From Planctomycetaceae bacterium (lineage in GTDB: Bacteria > Planctomycetota > Planctomycetia > Pirellulales > Pirellulaceae): a stretch of 12,609 nucleotides of DNA. Position 1 is the stretch's first letter. Each line of letters starts with the position of its first letter. The stretch lies in assembly GCA_003455945.1 (NCBI GenBank), contig DMPQ01000424.1:11664-24272 (forward strand), in the 5' to 3' direction. The position numbers were made by a program, and so were the translations under genes. This document shows, piece after piece, positions 6,096-12,609 of the stretch. The notes below the pieces were generated by a model, which did no database searches, was not told the origin of the DNA, and worked only from the letters and a program-made list of their open reading frames with translations.

Positions 6096-7436
6096 TCAGC
6101 CGTCACTGGGGGCGCTCGTCCCCTCTTCGTCGCTACCGCTCGCTTCGGCGGACCGAGGTTCGACGAGCCCCCAGGAGCCGAACCAGCCGAGGGTCATCAC
6201 TGCCGCCACGAGCACGAACGCCGGCTCGAAGCCCCACCGATCGATGGCGATCCCGACCAACGGCGAACCGATCATCGCAGGGAGTCCGAGCGCCAACCCG
6301 AGCGTCGCCAGATAGGACGGATGCCTCGCCTCGTCGGTCAGCTCCAGCACGTAGTTGCTCAGCAGCTTGATCAGGACAGGAGTCAGACCGAGGAAGAAGA
6401 AGGCGATCGGCAACAACGAGCGGCCGGCCGACCAGGCCACCGCAGCCAATGCGAGGAGCGGCCCCAGGCAGATCAGCCCGGTCGCCCAACGGATCACCGA
6501 TCGATTGCCGCGCCGATCGGCGAGCCAACCGAACGGTGCGCCGAAACATGCGGCTCCCACGTTCTGAACGATGACCCAGAAGACCATCTGATCGAACCCG
6601 AGCCCCAGGCGATGCCGTGCCAGCGGCTGGTAATGCGGAAAGAGCAGCAACGAGCAACCCGAAGCGCAACCGACCCAGAAGGCCTGACGCATCCGCGGAT
6701 CGTCGCGCAGGATCGTCCACCATCGAGTTCGAACCGCGGGCACTGCCGTGGTCGTCTCATCGGCCTGTCTTCGCGCGGCCGCGGTCGACGGTCGCTCGCG
6801 CACCGCGAGAATGATCAGACCGCAGGTGACGAAGCAGCAACCGGTGAACAGGAAGAGCGACTCGAAGCGCTCGGCGCCGGATCGCATCCAGAGCGGCATC
6901 AGCAGCGCCGCACACGACACCGCGATGACGACGCCGATCGAGTTCGCGACGCTCATCAGGCGGCCGCGGCGATACGGCGGAATCAGCTTTCCCTGGAGCG
7001 TCGCATAGCCGACCTGATTGATGCCGGTCGCGGCAAAGAACAGGGCATAGGCGACCAGAAAGAGAAGCGGAAAGACGAACGAGCCGTCGGACTTCCCGCG
7101 CAGCGGCCAAATCCCCGCAAGCCCCAAGAACGGAACGCCCATCAGGACGGTCCAGAACGCGAGCGGAATCTTCTTGAGGGGGCGACGTTCGAGCCGTCTT
7201 GCCTGAAGCATCGGCGGAACGGTCTGCCCGAATCGATTCAACGTCGGCAGCAGCGCCCGCACCCAGGCGGCGGCACCGATGCTGTCGAGCACCGCCGGCA
7301 TCACCACGCTCTCGGTCTTGAAGATCCAACCGACGCGCAGCATCACCTGGAAGGCGACGAGCAACGGGAAGTTGCGTCGCGGAGCATCGACCGAAGGGGG
7401 ATTCGGAGCGGGAGGGTCATCGCCGACAGGAGCCAT
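6096..7436 (-). CDS. Major facilitator superfamily transporter
   Basis: The 446-residue inner-membrane protein shows twelve hydrophobic segments, at about 23-40, 44-59, 90-112, 119-148, 159-182, 191-212, 250-268, 283-305, 314-335, 340-365, 374-398 and 404-425. A long charged loop at 213-249 splits the two halves. GWLADRRGNR (303-312), after the eighth helix, matches MFS motif A in its second-half position; YRRGRLMS (155-162) and GIAIDRWG (395-402) are further MFS-like loop motifs. Both ends are hydrophilic: a Pro/Asp-rich N-terminus and an Asp/Glu/Ser-rich tail. No Shine-Dalgarno is visible before the ATG at 7436. A TACAGT six bases upstream raises the possibility of a leaderless message. The secreted EF-hand gene lies 120 bases upstream on the same strand. 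The substrate cannot be inferred. Confidence 0.85.
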   Translation of the reverse strand: MAPVGDDPPAPNPPSVDAPRRNFPLLVAFQVMLRVGWIFKTESVVMPAVLDSIGAAAWVRALLPTLNRFGQTVPPMLQARRLERRPLKKIPLAFWTVLMGVPFLGLAGIWPLRGKSDGSFVFPLLFLVAYALFFAATGINQVGYATLQGKLIPPYRRGRLMSVANSIGVVIAVSCAALLMPLWMRSGAERFESLFLFTGCCFVTCGLIILAVRERPSTAAARRQADETTTAVPAVRTRWWTILRDDPRMRQAFWVGCASGCSLLLFPHYQPLARHRLGLGFDQMVFWVIVQNVGAACFGAPFGWLADRRGNRSVIRWATGLICLGPLLALAAVAWSAGRSLLPIAFFFLGLTPVLIKLLSNYVLELTDEARHPSYLATLGLALGLPAMIGSPLVGIAIDRWGFEPAFVLVAAVMTLGWFGSWGLVEPRSAEASGSDEEGTSAPSDG

Positions 7437-7556
7437 CCGATCACTGTAGGAATCGGCGGCAGTCGACGTAAGCGGAGGGTCAGCAACGCGGCAACGCTCG
7501 GTCGGAGCGTCGGCGATTCGGTCCGCAGCGTTCGGCGTCTCCGTCGGACGGCGCGT

Positions 7557-8120
7557 CTAGCGTCGGTCGCGACGGTCCAGCACGTGTCGGATCTGAGCTC
7601 GCTCTTCGGCATCCAAGCGTCCGTCCCCGTTCGCATCGAATCGGGCGACGAGATTCGAGGTGTCGACGATCTCGGAGATCTGCGGACCTTCAGGGCCTCG
7701 CCCGGCCCCTCGACCGCTCCCTCGCGCCGGAGTCCCTCCCTCAGCGGCGCGGCGCCGAATCGCCTGAGCGACGGCGCGACGCTCCGCGTCGCTCAACTGA
7801 CCGTCGCCGTCGGTATCGAAGCGTTTGATCAGCCCTTCGCGATCGAGCCCTTGGGTTCCGAGCACGCGCGCCATCTCCTGTCGCTCCTGAGGCTCAAGCA
7901 TGCCGTTGCCGTCGGCGTCGAATCGCTGCAGCAAGGCGGCTCGATCCTGAGGTCTCAACAGGCCTGCGCCGAACGGAATGCCGTCGGAAGGTCGCCGATT
8001 CCCGGACGGCTCCGAGCGGTCACGCGGCGTCTCTTCCTGACCTCGGGCGGCCACCGAAGCGATCGCCATCGAGAGTACGACTCCGCTGAAGATCAATGAT
8101 CGGGCGAAATGGCGTCGCAT
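7557..8120 (-). CDS. Secreted three-EF-hand calcium-binding protein
   Basis: This encodes 187 residues. The frame is open further upstream, but AGGAG eight bases before the ATG at 8120 and the export signal that starts there (RRHFARSLIFSGVVLSMAIAS) fix the start. After a Pro/Arg/Ser-rich linker there are three canonical EF-hand loops: 68-79 (DADGNGMLEPQE), 102-113 (DTDGDGQLSDAE) and 162-173 (DANGDGRLDAEE). Each has acidic residues at positions 1, 3 and 12, so calcium binding is likely. A Gly/Arg-rich spacer (about 127-147) separates the second and third hands. The odd number of hands leaves one unpaired unless the protein dimerises. No catalytic domain is present. Small exported EF-hand proteins like this are common in Planctomycetes, where their role is mostly unknown; calcium-dependent binding at the cell surface is a guess. 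Confidence 0.85.
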   Translation of the reverse strand: MRRHFARSLIFSGVVLSMAIASVAARGQEETPRDRSEPSGNRRPSDGIPFGAGLLRPQDRAALLQRFDADGNGMLEPQERQEMARVLGTQGLDREGLIKRFDTDGDGQLSDAERRAVAQAIRRRAAEGGTPARGSGRGAGRGPEGPQISEIVDTSNLVARFDANGDGRLDAEERAQIRHVLDRRDRR

Positions 8121-8257
8121 GACTTGTGCTCCTGGCGAGTCGAACGGTCGGCATCTGCTGCCCGTGCCTCGTTCGACACCAACGTCGTTCGCCGATGGCG
8201 ATGACACCGCTATCGGGTTTCGACACGTACTCCCCGGTCGCATCTCGAATCGCGAGC

Positions 8258-8824
8258 CTAGGAAGCGGTCACGCCGCGACGCCGACCGAGCACCAGTTCC
8301 AGGTAGCTCCAGTCGATCGGATCGGCGAGCCCCAGTCGCTCGGCCCAGGCGAGAACTTCCTGCTTCGCCCCCGCGCGCCGTTCGGGTTCGACGACCAGTT
8401 CCAGTTCGACGAACTCGCCCAGTCGCTCCAGCGAATCGCGAGCCACGGTGATCCGACTCCCCTGATGTTCCACGCTCCCCTGGCGGCGTTGCTTGACGAC
8501 CGACGCGACCGGACGGAAGCCGAGTGCCTCGATCATCCGCTTCGCATCCTCCTCATGGCGTCCGGTGGGAGCGAGCGGGAGTTCGATTTCGAGCCGGGTC
8601 TTAGCGACTCGATCCAGGCGAGGCCCCTTGTAGGTGAACTCCGCCTGGTCGCCGACGACTCGCAGGCGAAACGCCTCGTCGGTCACGGCGAAGTCGCGCT
8701 GCGGGTGATTGAAGTAGTGATCGGCCTGTCGCAGGACGCGACCCGGAACGAAGCCGAACCGGGCGAGCCTCTCTTCGAGAGCAGCCGGATCGGCAACGGC
8801 GAACTTCATTTCGATTTCGAGCAC
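8258..8824 (-). CDS. CYTH domain protein (CyaB/ThTPase-like)
   Basis: This is a 188-residue single-domain CYTH protein of the triphosphate tunnel metalloenzyme fold, which acts on triphosphorylated substrates with a divalent metal. Signature residues are ExExK at 3-7, the HYFNHP strand (36-41), FRLR (52-55), YKGP (65-68), RLEIE (77-81), KQRR (111-114), EFVELEL (137-143) and the closing SYLEL (173-177). I chose the GTG at 8824, which gives the usual LEIEMKF opening. A GGAAG lies eight bases upstream, whereas the next ATG (8809) would delete the first two Glu of ExExK. The frame is open upstream, but that part reads as shadow sequence. The family includes class IV adenylate cyclases, thiamine triphosphatases and tripolyphosphatases; sequence alone does not separate them. 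It lies 68 bases after the TagA-type gene on the same strand and may be cotranscribed. No CHAD partner is seen. Confidence 0.88.
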   Translation of the reverse strand: MLEIEMKFAVADPAALEERLARFGFVPGRVLRQADHYFNHPQRDFAVTDEAFRLRVVGDQAEFTYKGPRLDRVAKTRLEIELPLAPTGRHEEDAKRMIEALGFRPVASVVKQRRQGSVEHQGSRITVARDSLERLGEFVELELVVEPERRAGAKQEVLAWAERLGLADPIDWSYLELVLGRRRGVTAS

Positions 8825-8839
8825 GGCGAGGACTTCCTT
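8825..8839 (-). promoter_or_regulatory. Ribosome binding site deciding the GTG start
   Basis: On the minus strand AAGGAAG occupies 8839-8833 and is separated by eight bases from GTG at 8824. This is ideal spacing, and it selects the GTG over the ATG 15 bases further in. Confidence 0.7.
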
Positions 8840-8892
8840 GTCGCACGGAAACGGGACTCGGCAGCCGCAGCCGCCCCGGTCGTCGGCCGCAC

Positions 8893-9780
8893 CTACTCGG
8901 CGACACCGCGGTCGATGCGTGGGCCGACGGCCGCCCCAGTGACGTAAGAGCGCCAGGCCTGACGAAGGATCAGTTGCGGGAAGATCCGAGCATCGCGGGC
9001 ATAGCGAGGGACGAGTCGCTTCGGTTCTTCCAACATACGGTGCAGCCACTCGAGGCTCAAACGGCGCATCCAGACCGGAGCGCGATGGCGCTCCCCCGCC
9101 AGAAAGTCGATCGTCGCACCGACGCATAACGAGACCGGCGCAGCGATTCGCTCCCGATGTCGTGCGACCCACAGCTCCTGCTTCGGAGCTCCGAGACCGA
9201 CGACGAGCAGATCGGGGCGAGCGGCGGCGACTCGGGCGAGCAGCTCCGCTTCGACCTCGGGGCGCTTCTCGAAGCCGACGTCGGGCGAGGCGGTTCCGAC
9301 GGTCGTCACGGTCGGCCAACGTTCGGCGACTCGGGTCGCTGCGCGGTCGGCGACTCCGGGTCCCGCTCCGAGCAGGAAGATCTTCAGCGGCCGACCGGTT
9401 GCCAGCGATCGATCGAAGAGCGCCGGAACGAGATCGGATCCCGCTACCGTTTCGGGAAGGGGACGGCGCAGCCAACGCGAGGCGGCGACGACCGGCCGGC
9501 CGTCGGCGACGACCAACGAGGCGGTCGCATAGGCCTGTCGCAGGTCGGCTCGCTCCTGATACAGCACGGCATGGTCGACATTGGGGGTCACGACATAGCG
9601 AGTCGACGTGCCGGGATGCTCGATCCAATCGAACAGCCGATCGACCACCTGGCTCATCCGAAGCGGATCGAAGCGAATGCCGAACAGTTCGATGCGAGGG
9701 GTCTCGGCGAAGGAGCAGGGGGGACCGTCGGTGGAAGCATGTCCGGGAAGCGGAGAGTGAGAAGTATCGGCAGCGATCAT
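8893..9780 (-). CDS. WecG/TagA/CpsF family glycosyltransferase
   Basis: The 295-residue product belongs to GT26, whose members (N-acetylmannosaminyl- and related transferases) add the second sugar to a lipid-linked intermediate for teichoic acids, enterobacterial common antigen or capsule. Family blocks are LFGIRFDPL (32-40), TPNVDH (65-70), VVADGRPVV (90-98, with the key Asp93), IFLLGAGPGVA (134-144), VVGLGAPKQELW (193-204) and the long conserved block GATIDFLAGE through RMLEEPKRLVPRY (221-260). It lacks membrane helices and should act at the cytoplasmic face of the membrane, held by its basic C-terminus. The frame stays open far upstream, but the ATG at 9780 has GAGGA ten bases before it. 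That still leaves about 28 extra, probably disordered N-terminal residues. It is divergent from a polysaccharide deacetylase and GT4 gene. Donor and acceptor are unknown. Confidence 0.9.
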   Translation of the reverse strand: MIAADTSHSPLPGHASTDGPPCSFAETPRIELFGIRFDPLRMSQVVDRLFDWIEHPGTSTRYVVTPNVDHAVLYQERADLRQAYATASLVVADGRPVVAASRWLRRPLPETVAGSDLVPALFDRSLATGRPLKIFLLGAGPGVADRAATRVAERWPTVTTVGTASPDVGFEKRPEVEAELLARVAAARPDLLVVGLGAPKQELWVARHRERIAAPVSLCVGATIDFLAGERHRAPVWMRRLSLEWLHRMLEEPKRLVPRYARDARIFPQLILRQAWRSYVTGAAVGPRIDRGVAE

Positions 9781-10128
9781 CGGTATCGGATCCTCGACCG
9801 AAAGCGTCGGGAGAGCGTGCGAATCGTCGGGGCCGGCCGAGGTCTCGTCGCGGTCGGTGGTGAAACCTAAGTCGCGTCGCACGGCGAGGATGAGCGGAGG
9901 AGCAAGGGAAGTGATCGAGCGGCCCGGCAAGAGGGCCGCTCCGACCGGGATGCGACGGTCGTCAGGACTCGTTTTTCCCGACGGATCGTCTCGCCATATC
10001 CCGTCGACCGATCGCGCGAAGAAATCGGGCGCGAGCCGATTCGCGACGCATGGTTGGAGCGTTGCCTCGAAAGGCGCGGCGATCGGATCGCCGATTCCGT
10101 CCGCCGTCCGCGACAATCGGTACCGTCG
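9781..10128. other. Divergent intergenic region with a GC hairpin
   Basis: This 348-base gap separates the minus-strand TagA-type gene from the plus-strand deacetylase and should hold both promoters, but I see no convincing -35/-10 pair. Frames on both strands are open across it, with unconvincing translations. The one clear structure is GAGCGGCCC (9917-9925) pairing with GGGCCGCTC (9933-9941), a perfect 9-bp stem with a seven-base loop. It has no T-run on either side. It would lie in the leader of the TagA-type gene, or act as a protein-binding dyad. Confidence 0.4.
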
Positions 10129-11031
10129 ATGAATCCGCTCCGATCGCTGCTGACCGATGCCTATGTCGGCCTGACCTGGCCGCTCCGACGCGTCGCGGCG
10201 GCGTGCGACAGCCGCCGTCAGGCAGCGCCGGTCGCCGCGCTCTTCTATCACCGAGTCGCCGACACGCATCCGACTCCCTGGTCGATCGATCGGGAGACCT
10301 TTCGGCGACAGATCCTGTGGATCGAGCGGCACTTCGATCTGGTGTCGATCGAGGAGGCTCAGCGCCGGATCGTCCACGGGCACGATCGACCGAGCGTCGT
10401 CCTGACGTTCGACGACGGGTACCGCGAGAACGCCGACTGGGCGCTCCCCTGGCTGCTCGATCGCCGCATTCCGATCACCTACTACGTTTCGACCGGATTC
10501 GTCGGCAGCCGAGTCGGATTCCCGCACGACGTCGCGCTCGGTCTCGATCTGCCGCCGGATGACCTATTGACCTTGAACCGCTGGAAGGGCTCGACGCTTT
10601 CGTTCGGCGGCCACACGCGAACGCACGCCGACCTGGGACGAGTCGACGATCCGCAGGTGCTGATCGACGAACTGGTGACGGCGACCGGTGATCTCGCGAG
10701 GCTGCTCGACGAGCCGATCGTCGATTTCGCGTTTCCTTACGGACAGCCTCGGCATCTGCATCCGTCGGCCTTCGAGATCGCCCGTCAGGCCGGTTTGCGG
10801 AGCGTGGCGAGCGCGTACGGCGAGCTGAATCGAAGGGGGGACGATCCCTTTCATCTGCGGCGCATTCACGGTGACCCGTCGCTGGCTCGATTGAGAAATC
10901 ACCTGACCGACGATCCTCGACATCGTCGACGTTCGCCGTTCGTCCCCGAGACGACTCGTCTGCCGGAAGGGCTGATCGTTCCGCTCGTCGCGCACGCACG
11001 ACAGACAGCAACGCCGATCGCTTCGTGCTGA
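10129..11031 (+). CDS. NodB-type polysaccharide deacetylase
   Basis: This encodes 300 residues of the carbohydrate esterase 4 fold, which removes acetyl groups from N-acetylated glycans using a bound metal. Motif 1 is TFDDG (93-97; catalytic base and metal Asp), motif 2 is HTRTH (162-166; two metal His), and motif 3 is FAFPYG (200-205). The ALFYHRV strand (37-43) typical of exopolysaccharide-locus members is present. There is no clear signal peptide; LTDAYVGLTWPL near the N-terminus is only mildly hydrophobic. I chose the ATG at 10129 over an upstream TTG at 10054 because the extension reads as Arg-rich shadow sequence; neither has a good Shine-Dalgarno. A GT4 gene follows on the same strand, separated only by a hairpin, which suggests one unit modifying a surface polysaccharide. 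The natural substrate is not identifiable. Confidence 0.9.
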   Translation: MNPLRSLLTDAYVGLTWPLRRVAAACDSRRQAAPVAALFYHRVADTHPTPWSIDRETFRRQILWIERHFDLVSIEEAQRRIVHGHDRPSVVLTFDDGYRENADWALPWLLDRRIPITYYVSTGFVGSRVGFPHDVALGLDLPPDDLLTLNRWKGSTLSFGGHTRTHADLGRVDDPQVLIDELVTATGDLARLLDEPIVDFAFPYGQPRHLHPSAFEIARQAGLRSVASAYGELNRRGDDPFHLRRIHGDPSLARLRNHLTDDPRHRRRSPFVPETTRLPEGLIVPLVAHARQTATPIASC

Positions 11032-11039
11032 AGCGATCG
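11015..11039 (+). promoter_or_regulatory. Perfect hairpin spanning the deacetylase stop
   Basis: CGATCGCTTC (11015-11024) and GAAGCGATCG (11030-11039) form an uninterrupted 10-bp stem with a five-base loop GTGCT. The deacetylase stop TGA (11029-11031) falls at the loop/right-arm junction. The stem is followed by CTTTCGT and lies 24 bases before the GT4 ATG. It may be a partial terminator, a messenger-stabilising or processing element, or a hairpin limiting translation of the next gene. Confidence 0.45.
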
Positions 11040-11063
11040 CTTTCGTATCGGAGTCCTGATTCG

Positions 11064-12347
11064 ATGTCGCACCGCTTCCGTTCCCTCCGCCCGCGCGCCG
11101 ATCGCGCTCCGCTGAACGTGATGTTCGTGATCACGAGCATGCCGGTCGGCGGTGCCGAGACGTTGTTGGTCCAGTTGGTTCGAGGGCTCGATCGAACGCG
11201 ATTCGCGCCGTCGATCTGCTGCCTGAAGGAACCGGGACCGCTCGGCGAGATGATGGCGAACGAGGTGCCGCTCGATTCGCACGTGATTCGCGGCAAGTAC
11301 GATCTGCCGGTCGTCGAGCGACTGGCGACTCGGATGCGGCAGCGAAAGATCGATGCGGTCGTGACGGTCGGTGCCGGCGACAAGATGTTCTGGGGACGCC
11401 TGGCGGCTCGTCGAGCCAACGTGCCGGTGGTGCTGAGCGCGATCCATTCGACCGGCTGGCCCGACGGGATCGGACGCCTGAATCGGATGCTGACGCCGAT
11501 CACCGACGCGTTCGTCGCCGTCGCCGAGAACCATCGTCGACACCTGATCGATCGGGAACGTTTTCCCGAGTCGAAGGTGGTGCTCGTTCCGAACGGAATC
11601 GACGTCGAGCGGTTTCGCTTCTCGGCCCCGGGGCGAGCGTCTCGACGGGCGGAGTGGGGGATCGCTGCCGAGGCGCCGACCGTCGGTCTCGTCGCGGCGC
11701 TCCGTCCCGAAAAGAATCACGGCTCGTTCCTGCGAGTCGCGGCGATCGTCGCGCAGCATCTTCCCGACGCGAGGTTCGTGCTCATCGGCGACGGCCCCGA
11801 ACGACCGTCGATCGAGCGTCAGATCGATCAGTCGGGGCTGCATCGGGCCGTCGTGATGGCGGGATCGCGGAGCGACATCGTCGAATGCCTCTCGGCACTC
11901 GACCTGTTCCTGCTGACCTCCAAGATGGAAGCGAGTCCGGTGTCGATCCTCGAGGCGCTCGCCTGCGAGCGACCGGTGGTGGCGACCGACGTCGGCTCGA
12001 TCGCCGAATCGGTGCGAGTCGGCTCGACCGGATTCCTGGCGGCGGTCGACGACGATCGCGCTCTGGCGGACGGGGTTCTCGCTCTGCTGACCGATCGCGT
12101 CCGACGCGAGCAGCACGGACGAGCCGGTCGAGAACTGGTCCGGGAACGCGGCTCGCTCGCGTCGATGGTCGGCGGCTACGAGCGGCTGATCGAGGCGATC
12201 TACGACCGGAAACAAAGGGGCGAGCGAACTTCGGCGAGCCGACTCCCCGGGGCGTTGGCGATCGGAGGGACGACTGTCGCGAATGAAGGAGCAGCAGAGC
12301 GCGATACGGTGTCGCGCGGTTCGGCCGTCTCGACCGGAGTTCGCTGA
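11064..12347 (+). CDS. GT4 family glycosyltransferase (group 1)
   Basis: The 427-residue product has the two-domain GT-B fold of retaining GT4 enzymes, which transfer sugars from nucleotide-sugar donors. Motifs are MPVGGAET (26-33), VPNGIDVERF (175-184) at the domain linker, VAALRPEKNH (210-219) with the phosphate-binding Arg214 and Lys217, IGDGPE (241-246), and the E-x7-E pair Glu289/Glu297 inside EASPVSILEALA, followed by PVVATDVGSIAE (304-315). The final 45 residues are a low-complexity, probably disordered tail. An in-frame GTG at 11025 overlapping the deacetylase stop is possible, but the ATG at 11064 has GGAG ten bases upstream. It probably shares a transcript with the deacetylase, subject to the hairpin between them. 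It likely builds a surface polysaccharide; donor and acceptor sugars are unknown. Confidence 0.9.
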   Translation: MSHRFRSLRPRADRAPLNVMFVITSMPVGGAETLLVQLVRGLDRTRFAPSICCLKEPGPLGEMMANEVPLDSHVIRGKYDLPVVERLATRMRQRKIDAVVTVGAGDKMFWGRLAARRANVPVVLSAIHSTGWPDGIGRLNRMLTPITDAFVAVAENHRRHLIDRERFPESKVVLVPNGIDVERFRFSAPGRASRRAEWGIAAEAPTVGLVAALRPEKNHGSFLRVAAIVAQHLPDARFVLIGDGPERPSIERQIDQSGLHRAVVMAGSRSDIVECLSALDLFLLTSKMEASPVSILEALACERPVVATDVGSIAESVRVGSTGFLAAVDDDRALADGVLALLTDRVRREQHGRAGRELVRERGSLASMVGGYERLIEAIYDRKQRGERTSASRLPGALAIGGTTVANEGAAERDTVSRGSAVSTGVR

Positions 12348-12609
12348 GTTTCGAGCCGCGAAATGGGGCCGATTCGCCAGGGGAAATCAGGCGGGACTTC
12401 ACGCGCCGCGGCCTCGACAGTAGCATGGCGGCTTGCGCCGGGCGGAACGGGGTTTCGACAGCGTTGCCGGAAAGAGCGGCGGAAGGTCCCGGCCTTGGGG
12501 GCGTTCGCGAACGCGTCGGTGAGGATGCCTGCCGGGGTGGTGCCGGACGGGTGGATGACGGTGGCGTAGGCGGCGTCTGGTGCGGTAGCGACTCATGAAT
12601 CTGACGGTG
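12348..12609. other. Right-edge region without a confident gene
   Basis: These 262 bases follow the GT4 stop. A weak TTTCG/CGAAA stem lies at 12350-12364. From about 12430 the DNA changes texture: the plus strand is G-rich and CGATCG words disappear. On the minus strand one frame, running from about 12591 down to 12430, has almost only C or G in third position and reads as ordinary protein (for example ATVIHPSGTTPAGILTDAF). However, it has no usable start codon and is preceded by an in-frame TGA. It may be a gene remnant or part of a frameshifted gene entering from the right. The plus-strand ORF here (12363-12569) is not convincing. Confidence 0.3.

Noticed and set aside
7494..7510. A 6-bp inverted repeat (ACGCTC/GAGCGT) between the EF-hand and MFS genes as a terminator
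   Set aside because: The stem is short with no T-run, and such repeats are common by chance in this GC-rich, palindrome-rich DNA.
5847..8099. A 750-codon plus-strand frame opposite the MFS and EF-hand genes
   Set aside because: The composition is low-complexity and highly charged, with no motif. The opposite strand encodes a clear 12-TM protein and EF-hands.
8825..9628. Upstream extension of the CYTH frame, giving 456 residues
   Set aside because: The added segment is Arg/Ser-rich, overlaps the TagA-type gene in another frame and has no domain. The GTG at 8824 has a good Shine-Dalgarno.
9781..10527. Upstream extension of the TagA-type frame, giving 544 residues
   Set aside because: The extra part lies antisense to the deacetylase and reads as shadow sequence. 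An ATG with a ribosome-binding site at 9780 gives a family-like length.
1..12609. CRISPR arrays, insertion sequences, integrases, toxin-antitoxin or defence genes
   Set aside because: I saw no regularly spaced repeats, no transposase or nuclease motifs and no paired small ORFs with such signatures on either strand.

Overview
The window is high-GC bacterial chromosomal DNA. It most resembles Planctomycetota. The pointers are a secreted DUF3472 protein, small secreted EF-hand proteins, a large secreted redoxin/cytochrome c/copper-monooxygenase fusion, and the family mix overall. This placement is inferred from gene content, since no ribosomal or other phylogenetic marker gene is present. No insertion sequence, CRISPR array, phage gene or integrase was seen.

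Layout, left to right. Bases 3-182 may hold the 3' end of a plus-strand gene with an Arg-rich tail. It is followed by a minus-strand YciI-like gene (244-525). A plus-strand secreted DUF3472 gene (682-1584) converges on a minus-strand 819-residue exported protein (1612-4071). That protein strings together two EF-hands, a redoxin fold, a CxxCH haem segment, a PHM-type two-copper monooxygenase and two more EF-hands. Upstream of it lies a minus-strand tRNA-Arg(UCG) (4308-4381). A plus-strand FHA-domain gene (4675-5340) follows and converges, through a shared terminator-like hairpin, on a small exported protein with two C-x(23)-CCGNC metal-site repeats (5510-5965, minus).

Further right on the minus strand are a 12-TM MFS transporter (6096-7436), a secreted three-EF-hand protein (7557-8120), a CYTH-domain protein (8258-8824, GTG start) and a WecG/TagA/CpsF glycosyltransferase (8893-9780). 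After a 348-bp divergent intergenic region come a plus-strand NodB polysaccharide deacetylase (10129-11031) and a GT4 glycosyltransferase (11064-12347). The last ~260 bp hold no confident gene.

Two themes emerge. The left and centre are rich in exported, metal-related proteins: calcium EF-hands, haem and copper in the 819-residue fusion, and cysteine metal sites. The right end looks like the edge of an exopolysaccharide or surface-glycan locus (TagA-type transferase, deacetylase, GT4 transferase). The palindrome CGATCG is strikingly over-used throughout, in coding and non-coding DNA. I did not find an obvious defence or mobile system. The strongest candidate for something under-described is the Ca/haem/Cu fusion protein.
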